Positions 8,950-18,423 of a stretch of DNA of 64,000 nt are shown here, in pieces; within the stretch, counting starts at the first letter, position 1, and every line of letters begins with the position of its first letter. The notes beneath the pieces were generated by a model, which saw only the letters and a list, made by a program, of their open reading frames with translations, ran no database searches and was not told the origin of the DNA. The translations under genes and the position numbers were made by a program. The stretch is from Micromonospora peucetia (GTDB lineage: Bacteria > Actinomycetota > Actinomycetes > Mycobacteriales > Micromonosporaceae), in contig NZ_FMIC01000002.1 in the NCBI RefSeq assembly GCF_900091625.1, positions 3,844,001 to 3,908,000 on the forward strand. Direction: 5' to 3'.

Positions 8950-10305
8950 TTACGGACGCTCGACGTGCGCGCCGAGGTCGGCCAGCTTCGCCTCGAAGTC
9001 CTCGTAGCCCCGGTTGATCAGGTCTACGCCGTACACCCGGGAGGTGCCCTCGGCGGCCAGCGCGGCGATCAGGTGGCTGAAACCGGCCCGCAGGTCGGGG
9101 ATGACGAGGTCGGCGGCGTGCAGCTTGCTCGGCCCCGCGATCACCGCCGAGTGCTTGAAGTTGCGCCGGCCGAAGCGGCACGGGGTACCGCCCAGGCAGT
9201 CCCGGTAGACCTGGATGTTGGCGCCCATCGAGTTGAGCGCCTCCGTGTAGCCCAGCCGCTGCTCGTAGACCGTCTCGTGGACGATGGACAGACCGCGGGC
9301 CTGGGTGAGCGCCACCACCAGGGGCTGCTGCCAGTCGGTCATGAAGCCAGGGTGCACGTCGGTCTCCAGCGCCACGGCGTTCAGCTCGCCGCCCGGGTGC
9401 CAGAACCGGATGCCGCCCTCCTGGCCGGCGTCGCCCAGCTTCGGCGGCCGGGCGTCGGTGACCTCGTACTCGCCGCCGACGGAACGGAAGATGTTCAGGA
9501 AGGTCATCATGTCGGCCTGCTGCGCGCCGAGCACCTCGACGTGGCCACGGGTGGCCAGCGCCGCCGCCGCCCAGCTCGCCGCCTCGATCCGGTCCGGGAT
9601 CGGCCGGTGCGTGTAGCCGTGCAGCTTCGGCACACCCTGGATCTCGATGACCCGGTCGGTGTGCACCTTGATGATCGCGCCCATCTTCTGCAGGATGCAG
9701 ATCAGGTCGATGATCTCCGGCTCCACCGCCGCGTTGCGCAGCTCGGTGACGCCCTCGGCCATCACGGCCGTCAGCAGCACCTGCTCGGTCGCGCCGACGC
9801 TCGGGTACGGCAGGGCGAACTTGGTGCCGTGCAGCCCGTTCGGCGCCGACAGGTGCAGCCCCTCCGGGGTCTTCTCGACCGTCGCCCCGAACTCCCGCAG
9901 CGCCTGGAGGTGGAAGTCGATCGGCCGCGGCCCGATGTGGCAGCCGCCCAGATCGGGTATGAAGGCGTGGCCGAGGCGGTGCAGCAGCGGCCCGCAGAAC
10001 AGGATCGGGATCCGGCTGGAGCCCGCGTGCACGTTGATCTGGTCCGTGCTGGCGCTTTCCACGTTCGCCGGGTCGAAGACGAGCTCGCCGTCCTCCGCGC
10101 CGTCGGTGACCTTGACCCCGTGCAGGCCGAGCAGGCCGCGGACCACCTCGACGTCACGGATCTTCGGCACGTCGAACAGTCGGCTCGGGCTGTCACCCAG
10201 CAGTGCGGCGACCATCGCCTTCGAGACCAGATTCTTCGCGCCGCGCACGCGGATCCGCCCTTCGAGCGGAGTGCCTCCGTGTACGACCAGGACGTCGTCG
10301 GTCAA
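8950..10305 (-). CDS. murA: UDP-N-acetylglucosamine 1-carboxyvinyltransferase
   Basis: MurA transfers enolpyruvate from PEP to UDP-GlcNAc, the first committed step of peptidoglycan synthesis in the cytoplasm. The product is 451 aa, slightly longer than the usual ~420. The substrate-binding RGAKN is near residue 22. The catalytic loop GGCHIGPRP is near residue 120, with the fosfomycin-target cysteine at 122 intact. The start is taken as TTG 10305 because GGAGG sits 5 nt upstream on the minus strand and the protein then begins (L)TDDVLVVHGGTPLEG like its relatives; the frame stays open upstream. A gap of about 210 nt to nadA suggests its own promoter. Confidence 0.9.
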   Translation of the reverse strand: MTDDVLVVHGGTPLEGRIRVRGAKNLVSKAMVAALLGDSPSRLFDVPKIRDVEVVRGLLGLHGVKVTDGAEDGELVFDPANVESASTDQINVHAGSSRIPILFCGPLLHRLGHAFIPDLGGCHIGPRPIDFHLQALREFGATVEKTPEGLHLSAPNGLHGTKFALPYPSVGATEQVLLTAVMAEGVTELRNAAVEPEIIDLICILQKMGAIIKVHTDRVIEIQGVPKLHGYTHRPIPDRIEAASWAAAALATRGHVEVLGAQQADMMTFLNIFRSVGGEYEVTDARPPKLGDAGQEGGIRFWHPGGELNAVALETDVHPGFMTDWQQPLVVALTQARGLSIVHETVYEQRLGYTEALNSMGANIQVYRDCLGGTPCRFGRRNFKHSAVIAGPSKLHAADLVIPDLRAGFSHLIAALAAEGTSRVYGVDLINRGYEDFEAKLADLGAHVERP

Positions 10306-10513
10306 CGCAACCTCCAGCGCGTCGGTGCTGCCGTGTTGATGGTGGGGCTCGCGATAGTCATCGCTACCCGGAATGCGGCCATGTCGGCCCGCGTGAGTTT
10401 GTCGCACCGGCAGCATAGCCCTCGGTGACGGAGATGGACCCGGTCACATCGTCCCGGAGGGTACTTATCGGCGATCGAACCCTTTTCCGTACCAGTATCG
10501 CTACTGACCGTGA

Positions 10514-11713
10514 TCAGCTCTGTGTCGGCGGCGGGGTGTCCGCCCCGGGCAGGGCGAGCATCTGGTCCAGCGCCACCCGGGCGTGGTGCGCGGTGTCCGG
10601 GTCGACGGTGATCTGGTTGACCACCCGGCCGGCCACCAGCTCCTCGAGCGCCCAGACCAGGTGGGGCAGGTCGATCCGGTTCATCGTCGAGCAGTAGCAG
10701 ACGGCCTTGTCCAGGAACATGACCTGCTTGTCCGGGTGGGCCAGCGCGAGCCGGCGGACCAGGTTCAGTTCGGTGCCGACCGCCCAGGCCGAGCCGGCCG
10801 GGGCCGCCTCGACGGCCTTGATGATGTATTCCGTCGAACCGACGAAGTCGGCGGCGGTGACCACCTCGTGCCGGCACTCCGGGTGGACGAGCACGTTCAC
10901 CCCCGGCACCCGCTTTCGCACGTCGTCGACGCTGTCGAGCGTGAACCGGCCGTGCACCGAGCAGTGCCCGCGCCACAGGATCATCTTCGCGTCGCGCAGC
11001 TGCTCCGGGGTGAGCCCGCCGTTCGGCTTGTGCGGGTCGTAGAGGACGCAGTCGTCCAGCGAGAGGCCCATCTCCAGCACCGCCGTGTTGCGGCCCAGGT
11101 GCTGGTCGGGCAGGAAGAACACCTTCGACCCCTGCTGGTACGCCCACTCCAGCGCCCGCTTCGCGTTCGACGAGGTGCAGACCACGCCGCCGTTGCGGCC
11201 GACGAAGCCCTTGATGTCCGCCGAGGAGTTCATGTACGTCACCGGTACGGTCTGCGCCGCGACGCCCAGTTCGGTGAGCACGTCCCAGGCGGTCTCGACC
11301 TGCGACAGCACCGCCATGTCCGCCATCGAACAGCCGGCGGCCAGGTCCGGCAGGATGACCTTCTGCGCGTCCGAGGTGAGGATGTCGGCGCTCTCGGCCA
11401 TGAAGTGCACGCCGCAGAAGACGATGTGCTCCGCGTCGGGCCGGGCCGCCGCCTCGCGGGCCAGTTTGAACGAGTCACCGGTCACGTCGGCGAACTGGAT
11501 CACCTCGTCGCGCTGGTAGTGGTGCCCCAGCACGAAGACCCTGCTGCCCAGTTCCGCCTTCGCAGCCTTCGCCCGGGCCACCAGATCCGGGTCGCTGGGC
11601 GCAGGCAGGTCACCCGGACACTCGACGCCGCGCTCCGTGGCGGGGTCGCTGCCCCGGCCGAGCAGCAACAGTGCCGTCGCGGTGTTGGAGGGTTCCACCC
11701 AGGTCGAAGTCAC
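10514..11713 (-). CDS. nadA: Quinolinate synthase
   Basis: NadA condenses iminoaspartate with dihydroxyacetone phosphate to quinolinate in de novo NAD synthesis, using a [4Fe-4S] cluster. The product is 399 aa from GTG 11713 (VTSTWVEPSN); ATG 11722 is an alternative start. Family motifs are FVLGHHYQRDEV near the N-terminus, VFCGVHFMAE, VVCTSSNA and VCYCSTMNR. The cysteines in the last three segments are the expected cluster ligands. nadB and nadC are not adjacent. It diverges from the glycerate kinase gene with about 70 nt between them. Confidence 0.93.
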   Translation of the reverse strand: MTSTWVEPSNTATALLLLGRGSDPATERGVECPGDLPAPSDPDLVARAKAAKAELGSRVFVLGHHYQRDEVIQFADVTGDSFKLAREAAARPDAEHIVFCGVHFMAESADILTSDAQKVILPDLAAGCSMADMAVLSQVETAWDVLTELGVAAQTVPVTYMNSSADIKGFVGRNGGVVCTSSNAKRALEWAYQQGSKVFFLPDQHLGRNTAVLEMGLSLDDCVLYDPHKPNGGLTPEQLRDAKMILWRGHCSVHGRFTLDSVDDVRKRVPGVNVLVHPECRHEVVTAADFVGSTEYIIKAVEAAPAGSAWAVGTELNLVRRLALAHPDKQVMFLDKAVCYCSTMNRIDLPHLVWALEELVAGRVVNQITVDPDTAHHARVALDQMLALPGADTPPPTQS

Positions 11714-11781
11714 GTGCCCCATGGTCCCACAGAGCGGCCGGGCCGCAGCCTCCACCGGTGTGTGCTGCCACACTGCTCGGC

Positions 11782-12921
11782 ATGCGCGTGCTGCTCTGCC
11801 CCGACAAGTTCGCCGGCACCCTGTCGGCCCCGCAGGTCGCCGACGCCGTGGCCACCGGCTGGCGGGAGGTCGCCCCCGGCGACGACCTGCTGGCCCGGCC
11901 CCTGTCCGACGGCGGCCCCGGCTTCATCGACGTGCTCGCCGACGCGCTCGGCGGACACCGGATCCCGGTGCCGACCGTCGACCCGCTGGGCCGCCCGACA
12001 GCCGGTGAGATCCTGCTCACCGACGGCGGGACGACCGCCTGGCTGGAGAGCGCCCAGGCGTGCGGGCTGCACCTGCTCGGCCCCGCCGAGCGTGATCCGA
12101 AGACCACCACCTCGTACGGGCTGGGGGTGCTGGTCGCCGCCGCTGTGGAGGCGGGCGCCCGGACGGTGGTGATCGGGCTGGGCGGCTCCGGCACCAACGA
12201 CGGCGGCGCGGGCATGCTCACCGCGCTCGGCGTGACCCCGCTGGACGGCACCGGCCAGGCACTGCCGTACGGCGGGGCCGCGCTCGGCGCGGCGGACGCC
12301 CTCGACGGCGTACCCCGGCTGCGTGACGCCCGCCTGGTGGCCGCCACCGACGTGGACAACCCGCTGCTCGGGCTGCACGGGGCCAGCAGCGTGTTCGGCC
12401 CGCAGAAGGGCGCCGACCGGGCCGACGTGCTGCTGCTCGACGCCGCGCTGGAGCGCTTCGCCGCCGTACTGGAGCGGGATCTGCCCGGCTGCCCCGACCG
12501 GCTGGGCACGCTGCCCGGCGGCGGCGCGGCCGGCGGGCTGGGCGCAGCCGTCCTGGCGCTGGGCGGGCACTGCGAGTCGGGCATCGGCCTGGTCACCCGG
12601 GCGATCGGGCTGGACGCCACGCTCGACGCGGTCGACCTGGTGATCACCGGAGAGGGCTCGTTCGACCACCAGTCGCTGCGCGGCAAGGTGGTGGCCGGGG
12701 TGGCCGGCGCCGCCCGGGACCGGGGGGTGCCCTGCGTGGTGGTCGCCGGCCAGGTGAGCACCGGCCGGCGGGAGGCCGGGGCGGCCGGGGTGACCGACGC
12801 GTACAGCCTGGTGGAGCACTTCGGGGGCGATGAGCGCGGCGGGCTGGCCGCCGCGATGGAGCGCCCGGCCGAGGGGCTGCGGGCGCTCGGCACCCGGCTG
12901 GCCCGGCAGTGGAGCCGCTGA
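11782..12921 (+). CDS. Glycerate kinase
   Basis: This 379-aa enzyme is of the bacterial GlxK/GarK glycerate kinase family, which phosphorylates D-glycerate with ATP. Seen motifs are the N-terminal LCPDKFAGTLSA, the glycine-rich GLGGSGTNDGGAGML, FGPQKGA and VITGEGSFDHQS. The start is ATG 11782. By memory it matches the M. tuberculosis Rv2205c position next to erpA and adoK. The stop at 12921 is followed directly by an A/C-only tract, a hexamer repeat and palindromic element A. Confidence 0.9.
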   Translation: MRVLLCPDKFAGTLSAPQVADAVATGWREVAPGDDLLARPLSDGGPGFIDVLADALGGHRIPVPTVDPLGRPTAGEILLTDGGTTAWLESAQACGLHLLGPAERDPKTTTSYGLGVLVAAAVEAGARTVVIGLGGSGTNDGGAGMLTALGVTPLDGTGQALPYGGAALGAADALDGVPRLRDARLVAATDVDNPLLGLHGASSVFGPQKGADRADVLLLDAALERFAAVLERDLPGCPDRLGTLPGGGAAGGLGAAVLALGGHCESGIGLVTRAIGLDATLDAVDLVITGEGSFDHQSLRGKVVAGVAGAARDRGVPCVVVAGQVSTGRREAGAAGVTDAYSLVEHFGGDERGGLAAAMERPAEGLRALGTRLARQWSR

Positions 12922-12934
12922 CCCCCACCCCCAC

Positions 12935-12976
12935 CCACACCCACACCCACACCCACACCCACACCCACACCCACAC
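12935..12976. repeat. Hexamer microsatellite (CCACAC)7
   Basis: Seven perfect copies of CCACAC run from 12935 to 12976, within a 59-nt stretch after the glycerate kinase stop that contains no G and only one T on this strand. It ends 4 nt before palindromic element A. Such a tract is prone to slipped-strand length change. Confidence 0.95.
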
Positions 12977-12980
12977 TCCC

Positions 12981-13051
12981 GCGATCTTGCACTTTCGGCC
13001 CCTGAGACGCGCGGATCACCCGATTTGTCGGGGCATGAAGTGCAAGATCGC
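12981..13051 (+). repeat. Palindromic element, copy A
   Basis: Arms GCGATCTTGCACTT (12981-12994) and AAGTGCAAGATCGC (13038-13051) are perfect reverse complements separated by 43 nt. Inside, after a 3x3 mismatch, a second stem GCCCC/GGGGC (12998-13002 with 13030-13034) can pair. The left flank is C/A-only and the right flank to about 13105 is G-rich. The rest of the glycerate kinase-erpA gap, 13106-13292, holds no gene; only the erpA ribosome-binding site GGGAG (13281-13285) is clear. Confidence 0.9.
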
Positions 13052-13292
13052 TGCGACTCGCGGGAAGGGGAGGGGTCCGGTGGGGGAGCACCGGGCTCTC
13101 GCCGTGTACGTGTCGTGTCGTGCCCTGCGCAGTGGCCGGCGATACCCGGCGTCGGGCAGCGGGCCAGGTCACGCCGGACGGGTGGGCCCGGCCGTGGCGG
13201 CGTACCATCGGAACTGGACCACGCCGGGAATGGCTGGGCGACACGAGATGTTGGCCAGAGCGTCCGGACCCAACCGCGCAGGGAGATTTCAC

Positions 13293-13661
13293 GTGACCAC
13301 GCCAGCGCAGACCGACTCGACCGAGGCCCAGGCCACCACGTCCATCGTCCTTACCGACGTCGCGGCCCAGAAGGTCAAGGCCCTGATCGAGCAGGAGGGC
13401 CGCGACGACCTGCGGCTCCGGGTCGCCGTGCAGCCGGGTGGCTGCTCCGGCCTGCGGTACCAGTTGTTCTTCGACGAGCGGTCGCTCGACGGTGACGTCG
13501 TCACCGACTTCGACGGTGTCGAGGTCGTCGTCGACCGGATGAGCGCCCCCTACCTGTCCGGCGCCACCATCGACTTCGCCGACCGGATCGACGCCCAGGG
13601 CTTCACCATCGACAACCCCAACGCGGGCAACTCCTGCGCCTGCGGCGACTCGTTCAACTGA
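13293..13661 (+). CDS. erpA: Iron-sulfur cluster insertion protein (A-type carrier)
   Basis: This 122-aa A-type carrier receives Fe-S clusters and passes them to target enzymes. The three conserved cysteines are present: C51 in QPGGCSGLRY, and C115 and C117 in the C-terminal SCACGDSF. The start is GTG 13293 with GGGAG 7 nt upstream. In actinobacteria this gene commonly sits close to respiratory genes; here Rieske protein, quinolinate synthase and the cysteine desulfurase nearby are possible clients or partners (inference). A strong hairpin follows the stop. Confidence 0.93.
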   Translation: MTTPAQTDSTEAQATTSIVLTDVAAQKVKALIEQEGRDDLRLRVAVQPGGCSGLRYQLFFDERSLDGDVVTDFDGVEVVVDRMSAPYLSGATIDFADRIDAQGFTIDNPNAGNSCACGDSFN

Positions 13662-13677
13662 GTCACCTCCGCTGACC

Positions 13678-13711
13678 ACGGCGGGGCCGTCCTCCGGGGC
13701 GGCCCCGCCGT
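13678..13711 (+). terminator. Terminator after erpA
   Basis: A 12-bp stem (ACGGCGGGGCCG at 13678-13689 with 13700-13711) and a 10-nt loop lie 17 nt after the erpA stop, followed by CGTCTTTC. Confidence 0.75.
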
Positions 13712-13816
13712 CGTCTTTCGGGCTGGCTCCGCTGTCGTCTTCCGGGCCGAAATGCGCCGTCGAGAAGATGAATCGGGGCCGACCGACCGGTCATCCTGAG
13801 AGGGCCGGACCGGTAG

Positions 13817-14830
<1,014 letters not shown>

Positions 14831-14951
14831 CACCGGTGCTGGTCGCGTTCACCGGGCTGCCCGGGGTGGACAGAAGCACCCCGGCAGCCCGTGTCGCCGC
14901 CGCCCGTCCTCACCCTCACTCGCTTCGCCCTGCCCTCCCTCACTCACCCCT

Positions 14952-15022
14952 GCGATCTTGCACTTCTGGCCCCTGTTTCGCGGCTTTTATCCCACTTGCC
15001 GGGGCGGAAAGTGCAAGATCGC
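14952..15022 (+). repeat. Palindromic element, copy B
   Basis: Arms GCGATCTTGCACTT (14952-14965) and AAGTGCAAGATCGC (15009-15022) are identical to copy A and again 43 nt apart. The inner stem GCCCC/GGGGC (14969-14973 with 15001-15005) and the 3x3 internal mismatch are also kept, while the central loop sequence differs. A C-rich tract precedes (from about 14895) and a G-rich tract GGGCGTCGGGCGTC follows. It fills the convergent gap between adoK and the tusA-like gene. Confidence 0.9.
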
Positions 15023-15067
15023 GGGCGTCGGGCGTCGGGCGTCGGGGCGTCGGGGCGGGTGGGGGGG

Positions 15068-15301
15068 TCAGTGGCGGCGGCGGATGTCGAAGGCGGGGCC
15101 GTCGGGGCCCGTGATGGTGCCGAGGAACTCTTGGCCGCGCATCCGGCACCAGGCCGGGAGGTCCACGGCCGCGGCCGGATCGTCGGCGAGCACCCGGACC
15201 ACCGTGCCGACGGGCAGTTCGGGTAGCCGTCTGGCTGCCGCGATCACCGGCAGGGGGCAGCGCTGACCGCGGCAGTCGAGGATCTCCGCCGGCGCCGTCA
15301 C
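15068..15301 (-). CDS. TusA-family sulfurtransferase
   Basis: This 77-aa protein has the TusA fold signature LDCRGQRCPLPVIAAARRL with the persulfide-accepting cysteine of the CPxP motif at residue 15. It starts at GTG 15301, which overlaps the stop of the cysteine desulfurase gene (GTGA at 15301-15298), so the two are translationally coupled. The clear reading is that the desulfurase hands a persulfide sulfur to this carrier. The final acceptor (tRNA thiolation, molybdopterin or cofactor) cannot be told from the window. Confidence 0.88.
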   Translation of the reverse strand: MTAPAEILDCRGQRCPLPVIAAARRLPELPVGTVVRVLADDPAAAVDLPAWCRMRGQEFLGTITGPDGPAFDIRRRH

Positions 15302-16449
15302 AGCCCCACCACCCCGGCCTCGGCGCGCAGCCCCGCCACGATGCCGGGCAGTTCGGTGAGGAACCTCTCGACGTCGGCCTCCGTCGTCTCCCGGTGCAGC
15401 GAGACCCGTACGTTGCCGTGCGAGAGCACCCCCATCGCCTCCAGCACGTGCGACGGCCGCAGCGTCGACGACGTGCACGAGGAGCCCGAGGAGACGGCGA
15501 AGCCGCGCCGGTCGAGCGCGTGCAGCAGGGCCTCGCCGTCGACGTAGAGGCAGGAGAAGGTGACCAGGTGGGGGAGGCGCTGGTCGGGGTCGCCCACCAC
15601 CTCCACGTCGGGCACCTCCGCCGCCACCCGGGCCCGGATCCGGTCCACCAGCGGCGTCAGCCGGGCCGCCTCGGCCGCGGCGTCGGCCGCCGCCGCGCGC
15701 AGGCTCGCCGCCGCTGCCACCACCGCCGGCAGGTTGAGCGTTCCCGGCGTACGCCCCGCCTCCCGTTCGTCGGTCGGCCAGGGCGACTCCCACCGGGTGC
15801 CCTTGCGCACCACGAGCAGCCCCACCCCGGGCGGCCCGCCCCACTTGTGCGCGCTGGCGCTCAGCACCGACCAGCCGACCGGCACCGGCGCGCGGCCGAC
15901 CAGTTGGGCGGCGTCCAGGTAAAGCGGCACCCCGGATTCGGCGCACTCCCGCGCGGCCTCCGTCACGGGCTGGAGCGTGCCGACCTCGTGGCTGGCGGCG
16001 ATCAGCGCGGCCAGCGCCACCCCCGGCGACCGGACCGCCGCCGCCCACCCGTCCAGGTCGAGCCGGCCCAGCCGGTCCACCGGTACGGATGTCGCCGTGC
16101 CGCCCGCCGCGATGTGCCTCTCGGCGGCGTGCAGCACCGCCGAGTGTTCGATCGCGGAGTGCACCAGGGCCGGACCGACCCGCCGCCGGCCGGCCAGGCC
16201 CCCGAGTACGGCGGAGTGCGCTGCCGTCGTACCGCTGGGGGTGAAGGAGAGTTCGTCGGCGCGGACGCCGAGGGTCTGCGCGGCGGCCTCGCGGGCGGCG
16301 TCGAGGAGTTGCCGGGCGCGACGCGCCTGCGTGTAGAGCCGGCCGGGGTCTGCCCAGCCGTCGTCGAGGGCGGCCAGCAGCGCCTGCCGGGCGACCGGGT
16401 GCAGCGGCGCGGCGGTGGCCGCGTCCAGGTAGACCGGGGATGCGCTCAC
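15298..16449 (-). CDS. Cysteine desulfurase (NifS/IscS class V aminotransferase)
   Basis: This 383-aa PLP enzyme removes sulfur from cysteine as an enzyme-bound persulfide. The PLP lysine is K202 in SASAHKWGGP. The active cysteine is C325 in the loop SSGSSCTSSTLRPSHVL. The start is GTG 16449 (VSASPVYLDAATAAP), giving the usual N-terminus; the ribosome-binding site is poor and upstream codons remain open. The paired TusA-like gene follows with a 4-nt overlap. No IscU, SufU or MnmA gene is adjacent, so this is not a standard Fe-S assembly operon. Confidence 0.9.
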   Translation of the reverse strand: MSASPVYLDAATAAPLHPVARQALLAALDDGWADPGRLYTQARRARQLLDAAREAAAQTLGVRADELSFTPSGTTAAHSAVLGGLAGRRRVGPALVHSAIEHSAVLHAAERHIAAGGTATSVPVDRLGRLDLDGWAAAVRSPGVALAALIAASHEVGTLQPVTEAARECAESGVPLYLDAAQLVGRAPVPVGWSVLSASAHKWGGPPGVGLLVVRKGTRWESPWPTDEREAGRTPGTLNLPAVVAAAASLRAAAADAAAEAARLTPLVDRIRARVAAEVPDVEVVGDPDQRLPHLVTFSCLYVDGEALLHALDRRGFAVSSGSSCTSSTLRPSHVLEAMGVLSHGNVRVSLHRETTEADVERFLTELPGIVAGLRAEAGVVGL

Positions 16450-16638
16450 GGGAGCCAACGTATCGCGCCGGTATGCCCAAGATCCCCCCGATGGGGGCGG
16501 ACAACGACCCCCAACACGGTCCAGCCTGTCATGGTCGAGTAATCTGCGACCGTCGGTGACGCCTTTGCCGCTGGTGCTGTCGCTCCGCAGGCGGAGGGCA
16601 GGACATGACACCGCGGCGTGCTAGGGAGGCAGGACCAG

Positions 16639-17610
16639 GTGGTCGCAAGGAGTTCGGAGGTACGGCCGTCGGCCGTACGGCACAGCGCTTCCTCAGGAGC
16701 CGTTGGGCGCCGGGGACGTGGTGCCGGGCGGATTGCCGGGCTCGGTCTCGGCGGAGCGGCGCTGCTGGTCCTGCTCACGGGCTGTGACGTCGGCGCGGCG
16801 TTCGGTGGTTTCGGCTGGCCGCAGGGCGGCATCACGCCCGAGTCGCACCGGATGTACGACCTGTGGATCGCCTCGTGCATCGCGGCGCTCGCGGTCGGCG
16901 TCTTCGTGTGGGGCCTGATCTTCTGGTGCGTCGTGCGCTACCGCAAGCGGGGCAACGAGCTGCCGGTGCAGACCCGTTACAACCTGCCGATGGAGTTCCT
17001 CTACACCATCGCGCCGATCCTGATCGTCTCCGTGCTCTTCTACTACACGGCGATCGTGCAGACCGACGTGGTGCGGACGACCAAGAACCCCGACGTCACG
17101 GTCGAGGTGGTCGCGTTCAAGTGGAACTGGCAGTTCAACTACCGCGACGGCCAGGGCCAGGACGCCAACACCGTCGCCTCGGTGCTCGGCACCAGCGATG
17201 TCATCCCGATCCTGGTGCTGCCGACCGATCGGTCCATCCGGTTCGAGGAGACCAGCCGCGACGTCATCCACTCCTTCTGGGTGCCGGAGATGCTGTTCAA
17301 GCGGGACGTCTTCCCGGGCAAGATCCGCAACGTGTTCGAGGTCTCGAAGCTGGATTCCGAGGGCGCCTACGTCGGCCGCTGCGCCGAGCTCTGCGGCAGC
17401 TACCACGCGTTCATGAACTTCGAGCTGCGGGTCGTCTCTCCGGAGAAGTACGACCAGTTCCTGGCGGCCAAGCGGGACGGCAAGTCCACGCAGGAGGCTT
17501 TGACGGCCATCGGCGAGGACCCGTACGCGAAGACCACGAAGCCGTTCGAGACCCGTCGCGGCGAGGCCAACTTCAACCCGGACGACGCGCCGGCCGGCGC
17601 GGGAAACTGA
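16639..17610 (+). CDS. ctaC: Cytochrome c oxidase subunit II
   Basis: Subunit II of the aa3 oxidase carries the CuA centre that takes electrons from the cytochrome bcc complex. The product is 323 aa. The N-terminal signal ends in the lipobox LLTGC (C49), suggesting a lipoprotein; two membrane helices follow (near residues 80-105 and 125-145). The CuA ligands are present in CAELCGSYHAFM: C248, C252, H256 and M259. The start GTG 16639 is preferred because GGGAGG lies 9 nt upstream; GTG 16618 is also in frame. ctaF follows after 10 nt. ctaD, encoding the catalytic subunit I, is not here. Confidence 0.94.
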   Translation: MVARSSEVRPSAVRHSASSGAVGRRGRGAGRIAGLGLGGAALLVLLTGCDVGAAFGGFGWPQGGITPESHRMYDLWIASCIAALAVGVFVWGLIFWCVVRYRKRGNELPVQTRYNLPMEFLYTIAPILIVSVLFYYTAIVQTDVVRTTKNPDVTVEVVAFKWNWQFNYRDGQGQDANTVASVLGTSDVIPILVLPTDRSIRFEETSRDVIHSFWVPEMLFKRDVFPGKIRNVFEVSKLDSEGAYVGRCAELCGSYHAFMNFELRVVSPEKYDQFLAAKRDGKSTQEALTAIGEDPYAKTTKPFETRRGEANFNPDDAPAGAGN

Positions 17611-17620
17611 GGGATCGGGC

Positions 17621-18049
17621 ATGAAGACCGAGTGGCGCATCTTCCTGGCCATCGCCGGGTTCCTGCTCTTCGCCACCGTTCTCTACGGTGCGTGGACCGC
17701 CGCCGACGCGGGTGGCCAGGTCGAGTGGGTGGGCACGATCGCCCTGCTGCTGAGCTTCCTGCTCTGCTCCATGTGCGGAGGCTTCTTCTGGTTCGTCTCC
17801 CGCCGGATCGACCTGCGGCCGGAGGACCGGCCGGACGGTGAGATCGCCGACGGCGCGGGCGAGATCGGCTTCTTCAGCCCGGGCAGCTACTGGCCGATGG
17901 GGCTGGCGTTGGCCGTCGCGCTCGCCGGTTTCGGCATCGCGTTCTGGCAGTTCTGGCTGATCGGCCTCGGCCTGGTGGCGGTCACGTTCTCCGTCTGCGG
18001 CCTGCTGTTCGAGTACTACAGCGGCACCCGGCGCACCGCCGAGCACTGA
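17621..18049 (+). CDS. ctaF: Cytochrome c oxidase subunit IV (actinobacterial)
   Basis: This 142-aa protein has four predicted membrane helices and ends in LLFEYYSGTRRTAEH, matching the small actinobacterial oxidase subunit CtaF. A conserved family-like segment FFSPGSYWPM lies at about residue 85. It is in an operon with ctaC and is followed by a strong hairpin, which ends the unit. Confidence 0.92.
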   Translation: MKTEWRIFLAIAGFLLFATVLYGAWTAADAGGQVEWVGTIALLLSFLLCSMCGGFFWFVSRRIDLRPEDRPDGEIADGAGEIGFFSPGSYWPMGLALAVALAGFGIAFWQFWLIGLGLVAVTFSVCGLLFEYYSGTRRTAEH

Positions 18050-18080
18050 GTTCCGCCGGTAAACGGCTCGCAACTCGTGG

Positions 18081-18114
18081 CGAAGGCCCGTCTCCCTCCG
18101 GAGGCGGGCCTTCG
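18081..18114 (+). terminator. Terminator after ctaC-ctaF
   Basis: CGAAGGCCCG (18081-18090) pairs exactly with CGGGCCTTCG (18105-18114); the 14-nt loop can pair further as CCTCCGGAGG. It lies 32 nt past the ctaF stop. The rest of the 374-nt gap up to 18423 has no gene and holds a 24-bp tandem repeat. Confidence 0.8.
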
Positions 18115-18356
18115 TCGTCCGGGTGGCAGGCCGTCGGCTAGGTAGCTCGTGGGACCACCTCTTGATCGTTTGCTGCTCACCCGGCGCAATCCGCAGACGG
18201 GACCCGGGTAAGCGACAAATGATCTCCGCTGCCTGACCCGGCCGGCCACTTCGGCCTCGGTAGCCGGACAGCCGAAGCTCGGCCACCTTGCGTCATTCCG
18301 TCCCGCCGCGTGGGCTCAGCGCCGGCCACGTGGGTCAGGCGGCGCGGCGGTCCCGC

Positions 18357-18416
18357 CGTGTGGGTGGGCTCAGCGCCGGCCGTGTGGGTGGGCTCAGCGC
18401 CGGCCGTGTGGGTTGG
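18357..18416. repeat. 24-bp tandem repeat downstream of the zinc-ribbon gene
   Basis: Two perfect copies of a 24-bp unit (18357-18380 and 18381-18404, CGTGTGGGTGGGCTCAGCGC...) are followed by a half copy. A degenerate copy lies at 18306-18330, and a nearby block GGTCAGGCGGCGCGGCGGT occurs twice (18335-18353 and 18422-18440). Confidence 0.85.
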
Positions 18417-18423
18417 CCAGCGG

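Noticed and set aside
8965..12172. Large plus-strand frames opposite murA and nadA
   Set aside because: They are antisense shadows of two clearly recognised enzymes and match no known protein pattern.
12935..12976. Telomere-like or origin repeat
   Set aside because: The CCACAC tract is short, internal, and lies in a normal gene gap; no replication or terminal-protein genes are near.
12981..13051. Insertion sequence ends
   Set aside because: The palindrome is only ~71 bp, has no transposase, and no target-site duplication could be identified around copies A or B.
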